Below, one piece after another: positions 7,022 through 14,384 of a DNA stretch of 27,679 bases (position 1 is the first letter of the stretch; every line of letters starts with the position of its first letter). This DNA comes from a virus. The translations under genes and the position numbers were made by a program. The stretch lies in IMG/VR virus record IMGVR_UViG_3300017783_000157, positions 1 through 27,679 of that record; one strand, 5' to 3'. Under the pieces are notes generated by a model. That model saw only the letters and a list, made by a program, of their open reading frames with translations, made no database searches and was not told the origin of the DNA.

Positions 7022-8308
7022 ATGGCAAATAAAAAATTTAGTGAGTTTACGCTCAAAACAGATAGTGCAAACGTAGACTTCGTAGTAGGTTACGATGGTA
7101 CTGATAACGTAAGGATAGCACCTAGCAATTTAAGCAGCGGAGGCGCATCGTCTTTGAACGGTTTAAGTGATGTGCTTATTGATACTACTTCAGAGTATGT
7201 TGGCACTATTCCTAGTGGTTTATCGGGTAATCCACAAGGCAATACTACTTTAGGTATTGAAGCAGGTCTTAATCTAACAAGTGGAGGTGGTAATAGTTTT
7301 GTTGGCGATGATGCGGGTAAAACTATAACAACAGGTGCAAGAAATGTTGCATTAGGTCAGATTTCAATGAGTGCTGCTGCCACAGGCATAAACGACACAG
7401 TTGCAGTTGGTTATTCATCAGGCTCACAAGCAACAGGCTCATCTTCTGTTCACGTTGGTAGGTTTGCAGCTTACACAAATCAAGCAACTGCCCACATCTC
7501 TATTGGGCAACAGGCGGGTTTATCACAAACTTCAGGTGCAAGTAATACAAATATAGGTTATCAAGCAGGGTTCTCTAACACCACAGGAGGATTTAGAACT
7601 ATGCTTGGGTATCAAGCAGGTAAATCTCAAACAGGTGGTAATAATACTTTTTTAGGTTCTTTATCAGGTGGTAGTCGAAGCGGTAGTGGTTCAGGAAATA
7701 CAGGTGTAGGTGCTAACGCTTTAAGATATGTTGAAAACTCTAATAACACTGCTTTAGGAAACGGAGCAGGACAATACGCTGATAGTACAAGTTCGAACAA
7801 CGTAATGATTGGTAAGAATGCAATGGGTGGTGCGTTTGGCTCTAAATCAAATAATGTAGCTGTTGGTTATCAAGCAGGGGATAGTGTTACAACAGGACAA
7901 AACCTTACAATGATAGGTTATGATGCTGATGCTTCGTCAGCCACAGCTACAAACGAAATAACCTTAGGTGATGCAAACATAGCTACTTTAAGATGTCAAG
8001 TGCAAACAATATCTGCTCTTTCTGATAGTAGAGATAAAACAAATGTACAGCCATCGCCTTATGGTCTTGATTTGATTAGCCAATTACAGCCTGTAACATT
8101 TGATTGGAATATGCGAGATGGTGCTAAAGTAGGTCAAAAAGATTTAGGGTTTATCGCTCAAGAACTACAAGAGGTAGATGATGAAAACCTACAGCTTGTT
8201 TATGATAACAATCCCGACAGATTAGAAGCAAGTTATGGTAGACTAATTCCTGTACTTGTACAAGCTATAAAAGAATTAAAAGCAGAAGTTGAATTATTAA
8301 AAGCATAA
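7022..8308 (+). CDS. Tail fibre/spike with S74 intramolecular chaperone
   Basis: Predicted 428 aa. The short N-terminal part (to about 60) probably anchors to the virion. Residues 70-320 are a series of about 22-residue repeats of the NT.IGYQAG...TTG kind, typical of left-handed beta-roll or YadA-head-like trimeric fibres. From residue 334 begins a Peptidase_S74 chaperone of endosialidase: the S-D-S-R-D-K motif holds the expected autocleavage Ser334 and Lys339, followed by GFIAQELQEV and a C-terminal helical coiled coil (QAIKELKAEVELLK). The chaperone is expected to trimerise the fibre and then cleave itself off. Host receptor binding is inferred. Confidence 0.85.
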   Translation: MANKKFSEFTLKTDSANVDFVVGYDGTDNVRIAPSNLSSGGASSLNGLSDVLIDTTSEYVGTIPSGLSGNPQGNTTLGIEAGLNLTSGGGNSFVGDDAGKTITTGARNVALGQISMSAAATGINDTVAVGYSSGSQATGSSSVHVGRFAAYTNQATAHISIGQQAGLSQTSGASNTNIGYQAGFSNTTGGFRTMLGYQAGKSQTGGNNTFLGSLSGGSRSGSGSGNTGVGANALRYVENSNNTALGNGAGQYADSTSSNNVMIGKNAMGGAFGSKSNNVAVGYQAGDSVTTGQNLTMIGYDADASSATATNEITLGDANIATLRCQVQTISALSDSRDKTNVQPSPYGLDLISQLQPVTFDWNMRDGAKVGQKDLGFIAQELQEVDDENLQLVYDNNPDRLEASYGRLIPVLVQAIKELKAEVELLKA

Positions 8309-8311
8309 AAG

Positions 8312-8557
8312 ATGTATATAAACGTAATAACATCAGAGAATACTGAAGATAGCCACAAAGAAGTTATCACAAGCCAAATACCTGACCAATTAGCACAGAT
8401 AGGCGAAGGGGAGAATGTAGATGCAATCAAGTATCACTTTAAGTGGGTACTTGCTAATGACTTCTACAAAGACGAATTGACAAGTGAACAAATATCTGAT
8501 ATGGAGGCTCATTTGCCTTCAGATTACCAAGACGAATACGAAGAACTTCCAGAATAG
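8312..8557 (+). CDS. Small acidic protein after fibre gene, unknown function
   Basis: Predicted 81 aa, acidic, no Cys, ending EYEELPE; contains IKYHFKWVLANDFYKDELTSEQISDMEAHLP. It starts 3 nt after the fibre stop and is co-oriented. It may be a fibre assembly chaperone by position, but nothing in the sequence demonstrates this. Confidence 0.5.
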   Translation: MYINVITSENTEDSHKEVITSQIPDQLAQIGEGENVDAIKYHFKWVLANDFYKDELTSEQISDMEAHLPSDYQDEYEELPE

Positions 8558-8571
8558 TAAAACATAAAACA

Positions 8572-8703
8572 ATGCAAATAACTGAAGAACAAATACAACG
8601 TATAAACGCAATTCTTAACTCTTTGCCTATTGCTCACATAGCACAGGTACAGGAAATCGTAAAGATATTCAATGAGAGTAAAGAGGAGGAAACAGATGAA
8701 TAA
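8572..8703 (+). CDS. Small helical protein, unknown function
   Basis: 43 aa (MQITEEQIQRINAILNSLPI ... ending ESKEEETDE). Amphipathic helix with hydrophobic spacing like a small coiled coil or chaperone-type peptide. Its stop overlaps by one base the ATG of the next fibre gene, and a purine-rich AGAGGAGG stretch lies near its 3' end, which may serve that gene as ribosome binding site. Confidence 0.5.
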   Translation: MQITEEQIQRINAILNSLPIAHIAQVQEIVKIFNESKEEETDE

Positions 8704-9998
8704 TGGCTCTAGCTGATATATATCAAAAAGCTACATTAGTACAGATACCTAGCGGTTATAAGGCTGCTGATGCTGAATTGTATTCAGTTGTGCCTAACAC
8801 TACCGCAGGGGATTTTACAGTTAGTGTAGCGGCAGGTGCTACAAGAGTAAACAAAGATGGTTTAGTTGAAAGCGTAGCAGCAAACCAAGCAAGGCTTGAC
8901 TACAACCCATCTAATCCACAAGACCCTACCTTACTGTTAGAGCCTCAAAGGCAAAATATATACACATATAGTCAAGATTTAAATCAAGGCACTACTCTTA
9001 CTAACACATCAGTAGATAATGATAACACAACCTCTCCTAATGGCTCTTTGACAGGAAACAAGCTAACACAAACAAGTGGTGCGTTTACAAGAAAGAATTT
9101 AGGTGTTGTATTAAGCGGTACTTGTGCTTGGTCGTTCTTTGCTAAAAAAGGAGATTTGAGATACTTAAACGCAAGAAGTTTATTTGTGCTTAATGGTACT
9201 ACACCTGCGAATGGTAACACTATTATTGACCTTAACACAAATACAATAGCATACAAAGGCACAAATGTAACAAGCGCATCGATAGAACAGTACCCTAATG
9301 ATTGGATAAAAGTAGAAATAGTTGCAACAGATAACGCAACAGCAAGTGGTGATTTCGTTGATTTCTTTTTTACTGATAGCGACACAAGTACACAAAGTAC
9401 AGGTGTGGCAGGTAATGGATTTATATGGGGTGTGCAGTTTGAAAGTGGTAGTTACGCAACTTCATATATACCAAACCTTTCGTCAGGAAGAAATACAAGA
9501 ACAGTAGATGGTTGTAATAAAACAACTTTTGCAAATATACCTACTAATTATCCTTTTACTGCATTTTGGCAAGGTAACATAGATGATTATGACGCAAGTG
9601 GTTTTACATCGCAAGTTGCATTTTCATTACACCATAGTGGAGTATTGGATTGCTACTTTTCTTTGAACTTTAAAAGTACCTCTGAACTAACGCTTAGAAG
9701 AAGAAACACTACGGACAACAGTCAAACAATATCGTTCACAAGCAACAAAAACACCAAGTACAAAATAGCTGTATGCTTTATATCTGCAACTGCCGCAAAA
9801 GTTTATATAAACGGAACAGAAGTTCTTGATAGTACAGGCTTAACTTCTGTGCCTTACATATCTAGCGATACACCGGACAGTGTGCTTATTGGTCAATTAC
9901 GAGATAACACAGATACAGGTAAAAGAAATAGTTGCGACCAATTTATGCTATTTAATGAAGAACTGTCAGAAAGCGAACTAACAACACTTACAAGCTAA
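8703..9998 (+). CDS. Fibre/receptor-binding protein with CBM-like and LamG-like domains
   Basis: Predicted 431 aa. After an N-terminal segment (ALADIYQKATLVQIPSGYKA) comes the motif PTLLLEPQRQNIYTYSQDL, which introduces a carbohydrate-binding, jelly-roll-like module (about 95-258) closing with WGVQFESGSYATSYIPN. Residues 270-425 look like a concanavalin A/LamG sandwich (TAFWQGNIDDYDASG, YKIAVCFISATAAKVYINGT, FMLFNEELSESELTTL). This architecture is frequent in phage appendage proteins that bind cell-surface glycans. It is preceded by an AGAGGAGG-like ribosome site, one of the few visible here. Binding target unknown. Confidence 0.75.
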   Translation: MALADIYQKATLVQIPSGYKAADAELYSVVPNTTAGDFTVSVAAGATRVNKDGLVESVAANQARLDYNPSNPQDPTLLLEPQRQNIYTYSQDLNQGTTLTNTSVDNDNTTSPNGSLTGNKLTQTSGAFTRKNLGVVLSGTCAWSFFAKKGDLRYLNARSLFVLNGTTPANGNTIIDLNTNTIAYKGTNVTSASIEQYPNDWIKVEIVATDNATASGDFVDFFFTDSDTSTQSTGVAGNGFIWGVQFESGSYATSYIPNLSSGRNTRTVDGCNKTTFANIPTNYPFTAFWQGNIDDYDASGFTSQVAFSLHHSGVLDCYFSLNFKSTSELTLRRRNTTDNSQTISFTSNKNTKYKIAVCFISATAAKVYINGTEVLDSTGLTSVPYISSDTPDSVLIGQLRDNTDTGKRNSCDQFMLFNEELSESELTTLTS

Positions 9999-10315
9999 TG
10001 GAACTATTCAAGAAATACGAATTTAACTCAAAGGAACAGGCACAGCAAAAGATTGCCTCGCTTCCGCACACAGAGGTAGACGAACACTCTTACTTGGAGG
10101 GCAACCACGCTATTGTCCATATAGGACATATCAATACGAATGAGCCTGTATGGGATGATAAAAACAATGAGTGGTCAGTAGAGCCTGAATACGCAGACAA
10201 GTACAGCATAGACGTGCTGTGGAACGATTTAGACGAAAGTCCTTATGGATGGAAGTCTTACGAAATAACCGTTGAAGGAAACGGTGTACACACCTTTTTA
10301 GGTAGAAATTTTTAA
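9998..10315 (+). CDS. Conserved hypothetical phage protein
   Basis: Predicted 105 aa, sharing one base with the preceding stop. It is rich in aromatic and acidic residues: HSYLEGNHAIVHIGHI, then PEYADKYSIDVLWNDLD and a C-terminal GNGVHTFLGRNF. Proteins of this size and pattern lie between fibre and lysis genes in flavobacterial phages. There is no signal peptide and no enzymatic motif. Function unknown. Confidence 0.6.
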   Translation: MELFKKYEFNSKEQAQQKIASLPHTEVDEHSYLEGNHAIVHIGHINTNEPVWDDKNNEWSVEPEYADKYSIDVLWNDLDESPYGWKSYEITVEGNGVHTFLGRNF

Positions 10316-10317
10316 TT

Positions 10318-10473
10318 ATGGATTTTAATTCTTTGAAAGTATATGCAGTTAATCTTGCAGCAGTTACAGCAAGCACCTTCGACATGGTTGAGGATAGCTT
10401 AAAGATATTCCTTCTGCTGATCAGTATTGGATATACTATTCAAAAATGGTGGGAAATAAAAAAGAAAAAATGA
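10318..10473 (+). CDS. Small membrane protein, holin-like
   Basis: 51 aa with a single hydrophobic segment, SLKIFLLLISIGYTI (about residues 27-41), flanked by a polar N-terminal part and a strongly basic C-terminus (QKWWEIKKKK). This layout, together with its place just upstream of the M15 peptidase, fits a small single-spanning holin or lysis accessory protein. A second holin-type gene lies two genes down, so the division of labour is open. Confidence 0.6.
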   Translation: MDFNSLKVYAVNLAAVTASTFDMVEDSLKIFLLLISIGYTIQKWWEIKKKK

Positions 10474-10483
10474 TGTGTGATAT

Positions 10484-10867
10484 ATGTATCCATTGCGGTC
10501 TATGTTAAAATACTTTAACTGTGAAGAGTTTGACAGTCCTGACGTACAGGGAAGCGGTCAAATGATGGACTACGAGTTCTTGGAATTGCTTGACGATGTC
10601 CGAGACCTCTATGGGAAACCTATGGTCATAACAAGTGGCTACAGGACACAGCAATACAATGAAACTTTAAAACACTCAAGCAAACACAGCAGTCATTGTA
10701 AAGGCTTGGCAGCAGACATTGCTGTAGATAACTCAAAAGACAGGTTTCGGCTTATATACGCAGCCATTGAATACGGAGTGCCACGCATAGGCATAGGCAG
10801 AAACTTCGTACACCTCGATTGTGATTTTGATAAACCTACAGATGTAATGTGGCACTATTATGAATAA
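10484..10867 (+). CDS. Endolysin-type peptidase, M15 family
   Basis: Predicted 127 aa. The zinc site of M15 peptidases (Peptidase_M15_3-like) is visible: His71 and Asp78 in SSHCKGLAADI, and His110 in FVHLDCD; the upstream TSGYRTQQYN is also characteristic. It likely cleaves peptide cross-bridges or stems in peptidoglycan at lysis. There is no signal peptide, so export through holin pores is implied. An ATG at 10502 would give a 121-aa form starting at MLKYFNCEEF and is an alternative start. The gene overlaps the 3TM holin start by 8 nt. Confidence 0.8.
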   Translation: MYPLRSMLKYFNCEEFDSPDVQGSGQMMDYEFLELLDDVRDLYGKPMVITSGYRTQQYNETLKHSSKHSSHCKGLAADIAVDNSKDRFRLIYAAIEYGVPRIGIGRNFVHLDCDFDKPTDVMWHYYE

Positions 10868-11258
10868 GATACTACAGTTTTTTAGCAAAGATGTTATTGG
10901 TGCAGTTGGCAAAGTCATAGACGATTTGTTCACTAATGACGAAGAGCGCATCAAAGCAAAAAACGAAGTTTTAAGGATTTTAAAAGAAAAAGAGCTTGAA
11001 CTTCAAAAAATGCAGACCGACATAATACTTGAGGAGAGCAAAGGGAACTGGTTGCAAAGATCATGGCGACCTATACTGATGCTTGGCTTTGGTTTTATTG
11101 TCATGTACAACAAGTTTGCTGCACCTGCCTTTGGCTTACCTAACGCAGAATTAGAGGGCGAGTTCTGGAATTTACTCCAATTGGGTATAGGTGGATATGT
11201 AATCGGCAGAAGTGCAGAGAAAATAGCGAAACAAGTAATAACAACAAAGAAAAAATGA
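10860..11258 (+). CDS. Holin, 3TM superfamily-like
   Basis: Predicted 132 aa. The N-terminal 60 residues are an amphipathic charged helix region (NDEERIKAKNEVLRILKEKE). The conserved NWLQRSWRPILMLGFGF motif begins the first membrane segment (about 70-88), and a second follows (about 103-120, LLQLGIGGYVIG), ending in a basic tail. This matches GTA_holin_3TM-type proteins. It would permeabilise the inner membrane so that the M15 peptidase upstream reaches the wall. Confidence 0.75.
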   Translation: MNKILQFFSKDVIGAVGKVIDDLFTNDEERIKAKNEVLRILKEKELELQKMQTDIILEESKGNWLQRSWRPILMLGFGFIVMYNKFAAPAFGLPNAELEGEFWNLLQLGIGGYVIGRSAEKIAKQVITTKKK

Positions 11259-11959
11259 GACCACGCCTGTCAGGAAATAAACTAAAAGCATACGAGAACA
11301 TTACAAAAGAAGAGCGCAGAATACTAGTCATCGGAGACCTGCATTGCCCTTTTGAATTAGATGGATACTTTGACTTCTGCAAAGAAACCTATGCAAACTA
11401 CAACTGCAATCAAGTCATCTTTATTGGAGACATAATTGACAACCACGCCTTTTCTTATCACGAGCCTGATCCTGATGGCATGAGTGCAGGAGACGAGCTA
11501 CAGGTGGCAATTGAAGATGTAAAGAAATGGTATAATACGTTTTCCGATGCTGACGTACTTGTTGGAAACCATGACCGTATGGCTGCACGTAAAGCGATGA
11601 CAGGCGGAATTCCAAAGGTTTGGATCAAGTCATACAATGACGTTTTAGGAACTCCTAAGTGGAATTGGACAGAGCGCATTGTGTACGATGACGTGCAATA
11701 CGTGCATGGCGAGGGAGGAACAGCCAGGACAAAAGCAAAAAACGATATGATGTCTACTGTGCAAGGTCATATCCATACGCAGGCATACACAGAGTTTACT
11801 GTCGGCAGAAAGTTTAAAGTGTTTGGAATGCAGGTTGGCTGTGGGGTAGACTCTAAAAGCTACGCAGCAGCGTATGCAAAGAACTTCAAAAAGCAAGCAA
11901 TAGGCTGCGGAGTTATTATTGGAGGGCATACAGCAATAAATTGTCTCATGGAACTCTAA
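11255..11959 (+). CDS. Calcineurin-like metallophosphoesterase
   Basis: Predicted 234 aa, ATGA-overlapped with the holin. All metal-binding blocks are present in order: GDLH (D28, H30), GDIID (D59), GNHD (N105, H106), H151, and GHIHT (H172, H174). Such enzymes hydrolyse phosphomono- or diesters, including nucleic acid ends and cyclic nucleotides; the substrate here is not evident. It is the last gene of the rightward late unit. Its coupling to the lysis genes suggests late expression, perhaps countering a host nucleotide signal, which is inference. Confidence 0.85.
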   Translation: MRPRLSGNKLKAYENITKEERRILVIGDLHCPFELDGYFDFCKETYANYNCNQVIFIGDIIDNHAFSYHEPDPDGMSAGDELQVAIEDVKKWYNTFSDADVLVGNHDRMAARKAMTGGIPKVWIKSYNDVLGTPKWNWTERIVYDDVQYVHGEGGTARTKAKNDMMSTVQGHIHTQAYTEFTVGRKFKVFGMQVGCGVDSKSYAAAYAKNFKKQAIGCGVIIGGHTAINCLMEL

Positions 11960-11970
11960 ATAATAGCTAA

Positions 11971-11993
11971 ACTTGTCGCTATCTATGTCGCTA
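11971..11993 (+). repeat. Integrase arm-type site pair, left
   Basis: Two GTCGCTA motifs 12 bp apart (11975 and 11987). The first is part of the 13-bp perfect repeat ACTTGTCGCTATC that recurs at 12149-12161. Likely bound by the N-terminal domain of the integrase. Confidence 0.6.
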
Positions 11994-12040
11994 TAAGACA
12001 ATCTACTCTGTAAGTTGCGGAGAGACTGGGAAACGAACAT

Positions 12041-12057
12041 TTGTCCGCTAATGTCTA
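12041..12057 (+). repeat. Inverted repeat arm, left
   Basis: TTGTCCGCTAATGTCTA is the inverse complement of 12129-12145 in 15 of 17 positions, with 71 bp between the arms. Additional half-sites (AGGACAA at 12064, GTGTCC at 12116) lie within. It may bind the excisionase, the integrase or a host factor. Confidence 0.5.
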
Positions 12058-12128
12058 GGCAATAGGACAAAATATGGTTAAAAACACCTGTCAAACCACT
12101 TTTTTTACTTTTAGCGTGTCCAGTTAGT

Positions 12129-12145
12129 TAGACATTAATGGACAA
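12129..12145 (+). repeat. Inverted repeat arm, right
   Basis: TAGACATTAATGGACAA, the partner of 12041-12057, just upstream of the right arm-site pair. Confidence 0.5.
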
Positions 12146-12148
12146 TTT

Positions 12149-12171
12149 ACTTGTCGCTATCCTTGTCGCTA
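12149..12171 (+). repeat. Integrase arm-type site pair, right
   Basis: ACTTGTCGCTATC repeats 11971-11983 exactly, and a second GTCGCTA follows 12 bp later (12165). The pair overlaps the integrase promoter boxes, so integrase bound here would probably repress its own gene. Confidence 0.6.
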
Positions 12172-12181
12172 CTTATATTTG
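12151..12181 (+). promoter_or_regulatory. Integrase promoter (Bacteroidota type)
   Basis: TTG at 12151 and TATATTTG at 12174-12181, 20 nt apart, match the Bacteroidota -33/-7 arrangement (TAnnTTTG). The -7 box ends 4 nt before the integrase ATG, so the mRNA would be leaderless or nearly so. Confidence 0.6.
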
Positions 12182-12185
12182 AGGC

Positions 12186-13373
12186 ATGTATTTTTATCTA
12201 AAAAACAAAAACACCAATTCAAAGAGCTTAATACTACTGCGCTATTACGTTGCCAAAGATAAAAAATTGTTTCAGCTATCTACTAAACTTTCTATTAAAC
12301 CTTCTGACTGGTCTTTTGACAATAGAATGCCGATTGTAAAGCGTGGACTTGCAAGTGTAGAGAGCAGACAGCTAACCAATAAGCTCAACAGTATTAGTGA
12401 GAAACTTCAGGCGGTGCTGCTGCAATATGGCAAAGACGTAAGAGTTGAAAACCTAAAAGAGGCTTTCTATCCAAAAAGAGAAAGAGAAAATGTCGAAGAT
12501 TTGTTTGTAGAATTTATTGAAGAGCGCAAGCTACAGGGTACAGTAAGCAAATCAAGCATCCAGAAGTACAATGTGGTGTTTGATAAATATCAAAACTTTT
12601 GTGCTAAAGGACTGACAAAGTACAAGATACTGCAACTCAATGATGACTTCTATGTCAATTTTTTAAGCTATATGCGACACGAGCATGACTTAAACGACAA
12701 CACGCTATCTCGGTATTTAAACTTTTTTAAAACATTTGTCCTGTGGTGTTCACGCAAAGGCATTGACATCAACATGGACTACAAAAAAGTTAGTGTAAAA
12801 AAATACGAAGCAGATGGTATTGCGCTTACAACTGAAGATGTGAAGACATTAGAAGATGCAGAACTCACTGGCGCAGAAGAAAAAGCAAGGGATCTGTTCT
12901 TGATTGGTGTGTATTCAGGTCAAAGGTTTTCTGATTATAGCGTATTTGATAGGGCAGACGTGCAAGGCAAGTTTATAATAAAACGAGCAGAAAAGACAGA
13001 GAAGCACAGCTATATACCGCTGCACAATAAATTAAAAGATTTGCTTGACAAATACGACTGGAGGCTGCCAAAGATAAGCTCGCAGAAGTTTAACGTGAGA
13101 ATTCAAGCGGTGTGTAAGAAATTAGGCTTTGATGAGCAGATTAAGAAAACTACTTACAGGGGAAAGAAGAAGATTGTTGAAGTGTTGCCCAAGTGGCGCA
13201 TGGTAGCATCGCACACAGCAAGGCGTACCTATACTACATTAGCGTGTGAGGCAGGTATAGCAGACCATTTTGTAATGGCTGTAACAGGCATAAAAGACCC
13301 TAAGACATTACAGAAGTACAAAAAACTTAATAAAGAAATGCTGTTCAAATCTTCAGCTTCTTTCTGGGTTTAA
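12186..13373 (+). CDS. int: Tyrosine recombinase/phage integrase
   Basis: Predicted 395 aa, a full-length integrase. Residues 1-95 form an arm-binding-type domain, 103-195 a SAM-like core-binding domain, and 213-390 the catalytic domain. Catalytic residues seen are Arg247 (YSGQRFSDY), His343 and Arg346 (ASHTARRTYTTLA) and Tyr378 (KTLQKYKKL). The usual second His (GH) is replaced in TGIKDPKTLQKY by Ile, an uncommon but tolerated change in some recombinases. It catalyses integration at the attP region directly upstream. It overlaps a convergent minus-strand gene by 29 nt at its 3' end. Confidence 0.9.
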   Translation: MYFYLKNKNTNSKSLILLRYYVAKDKKLFQLSTKLSIKPSDWSFDNRMPIVKRGLASVESRQLTNKLNSISEKLQAVLLQYGKDVRVENLKEAFYPKRERENVEDLFVEFIEERKLQGTVSKSSIQKYNVVFDKYQNFCAKGLTKYKILQLNDDFYVNFLSYMRHEHDLNDNTLSRYLNFFKTFVLWCSRKGIDINMDYKKVSVKKYEADGIALTTEDVKTLEDAELTGAEEKARDLFLIGVYSGQRFSDYSVFDRADVQGKFIIKRAEKTEKHSYIPLHNKLKDLLDKYDWRLPKISSQKFNVRIQAVCKKLGFDEQIKKTTYRGKKKIVEVLPKWRMVASHTARRTYTTLACEAGIADHFVMAVTGIKDPKTLQKYKKLNKEMLFKSSASFWV

Positions 13374-13512
13374 TTTTCTCGCTCTTTACTTTTTCAAAGT
13401 ATACTTTCAAAAACTCTTGTTCTAAAACTTCAAGTTCTTGTTCGGTGTATGATTTTTTTACTTTTTGAGACTGTATCATCTCCATAAAAAAATCGGTAAA
13501 ATCCTTACCCAT
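13345..13512 (-). CDS. Small charged protein downstream of the repressor, unknown function
   Basis: 55 aa on the minus strand, starting at 13512 and ending inside the integrase 3' end. It is highly charged and helical: MGKDFTDFFMEMIQSQKVKK, a Glu-rich centre (EQELEVLEQEFLKVYFEK), and a basic tail. It lies 13 nt downstream of the repressor on the same strand, so the two are probably co-transcribed in the lysogen. It might be an antirepressor partner or lysogeny accessory protein; nothing in the sequence says which. Confidence 0.55.
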   Translation of the reverse strand: MGKDFTDFFMEMIQSQKVKKSYTEQELEVLEQEFLKVYFEKVKSEKIKPRKKLKI

Positions 13513-13525
13513 ATTTATGTCTAAT

Positions 13526-14053
13526 TTATTTTAATTTTTCATTTAAGTAAACATTTAACTGTTGCACCAGAAAGTCTATGTTTTTTTTAGTTTCAAGGTT
13601 ATTTTTATGCATTATTGCAACAGTTTGTTTCAACTTTTGCAATTCGTTTTCATTTGTATCAAACCTTTCGTCTACTTCATCGATTCTTTGCTCATAAAAA
13701 TCGCTCATGCTGTTAAGTTTATCTAACAAGATAGAGGCAGTTTGATTGTCCCTTTGTTCTATATGTTTTGGTATTTCAAACTCTATAAAGTCAATAACCT
13801 GCTTGGCGGTTACTGTCCTTTCGTCTTGGCTTGTTTCTTTTTTATCTTCTATCCCAAAGAGTAGCCACTTCTCGGTAATATCAGGAAACGCAGTTATAAT
13901 TCTCTGAACTGTCTTTCCACTAGGCTTCCTGTTGTCTTTAATTATTAAGTGTATGGTTGTTGGCGAGTTAAGTCCAATTATTCTACAAAAATCAGCTACA
14001 GATAGCTGTTTTTCTTTCAAAATATACTTTAACCTGCTTGAGTAATCTGTCAT
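13526..14053 (-). CDS. Lysogeny repressor, XRE/CI-like
   Basis: Predicted 175 aa on the minus strand. Residues 5-60 make an XRE-type helix-turn-helix (RLKYILKEKQLSVADFCRII, NSPTTIHLIIKDNRKPSGKT), followed by ITEKWLLFGIED, a common junction in Bacteroidota phage repressors. From about residue 80 the chain is a long coiled coil (IDEVDERFDTNENELQKLKQ), probably for oligomerisation. There is no LexA-type peptidase domain, so induction by RecA-mediated self-cleavage is not expected. It is divergent from the early operon, with an AT-rich operator-like region between them. Confidence 0.8.
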   Translation of the reverse strand: MTDYSSRLKYILKEKQLSVADFCRIIGLNSPTTIHLIIKDNRKPSGKTVQRIITAFPDITEKWLLFGIEDKKETSQDERTVTAKQVIDFIEFEIPKHIEQRDNQTASILLDKLNSMSDFYEQRIDEVDERFDTNENELQKLKQTVAIMHKNNLETKKNIDFLVQQLNVYLNEKLK

Positions 14054-14100
14054 TTTTTCTATTGTTTTTTAAAAAAAACTATCACAATTTCATTTATTAA

Positions 14101-14119
14101 ATAATAATTATTATATTTG
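14101..14119 (+). promoter_or_regulatory. Early promoter -7 box with overlapping palindromic operator
   Basis: TATATTTG at 14112-14119 fits the Bacteroidota -7 consensus for the rightward operon; the -33 element (TTTC at 14088) is weak. The perfect 14-bp palindrome ATAATAATTATTAT (14101-14114) overlaps it by three bases and is a plausible repressor site. The whole gap 14054-14171 is very AT-rich. Confidence 0.5.
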
Positions 14120-14171
14120 TATAGTAAATAATGAAAAAGTGAAAGTTATTTCATTTTATAATATACAAAGA

Positions 14172-14384
14172 ATGAGACAGAACATAAAACAGTTGTTCAA
14201 AAGTGTTGATAACAAAACAGAGTTTGTTGAGCTATTATCAAAAGAGTTTAACAGGAAACCTGCATCAATCAGAAACAACTGGTTTTCTGCCTTTTATTCA
14301 ATTCCTCAAGAACACGAGGCACGTGTTGTAGAACTATTACAGCGCACAATAGCTGCACAGAACTTTAAAGCTGTAGAGGCATGA
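14172..14384 (+). CDS. Cro-position small DNA-binding-type protein
   Basis: 70 aa from ATG 14172 (a GTG at 14139 would add 11 residues). It is helical, with EFVELLSKEFNRKPASIRNNWFSAFYSIPQEHEARVVELL. Proteins with the R..WF...SIP.EH...V..LL pattern are the first early gene in many Bacteroidota phages and are thought to be HTH-like regulators. Placement directly opposite the repressor suggests a Cro-like role, which is inferred. It is ATGA-coupled to the excisionase-like gene. Confidence 0.6.
   Translation: MRQNIKQLFKSVDNKTEFVELLSKEFNRKPASIRNNWFSAFYSIPQEHEARVVELLQRTIAAQNFKAVEA

Larger units (their letters stand above)
11971..12171. other. Candidate attP attachment region
   Basis: The 226-bp gap before the integrase gene holds paired short repeats at both ends (ACTTGTCGCTATC at 11971 and 12149, each followed 12 bp later by another GTCGCTA). 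It also holds a near-perfect inverted repeat (12041 and 12129). Between the arms, the minus strand of about 12012-12035 reads GTTCGTTTCCCAGTCTCTCC followed by GC, resembling the T-arm and acceptor 3' end of a tRNA-Ser. This is the classic look of attP: outer arm sites for the integrase and a core matching a tRNA end. Confidence 0.65.

Noticed and set aside
7232-7950. Repeated motifs in the fibre gene as a DNA repeat array or CRISPR
   Set aside because: They are degenerate codon-phased beta-roll repeats; no uniform repeat or spacer structure exists.
9322-9507. Short frame inside the second fibre gene
   Set aside because: Gln/Val-rich shadow of repeated Thr/Ser codons in the fibre; no separate ribosome site.
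7022-9998. Diversity-generating retroelement target in the fibres
   Set aside because: No reverse transcriptase and no template/variable repeat pair in the window.
12012-12037. A tRNA gene on the minus strand
   Set aside because: Only the T-arm/acceptor end is present; no anticodon or D-arm, so it is read as an att core.
11645-12094. 149-codon minus-strand frame reaching into the attP gap
   Set aside because: Mostly opposite the metallophosphoesterase gene; product is Cys/Ser-rich without any pattern and would cover attP repeats.
12095-12125. Possible third copy of the 35-bp element
   Set aside because: Only ACCACTTT followed by T-rich sequence agrees; the TTTATAGTAGTA part is absent.
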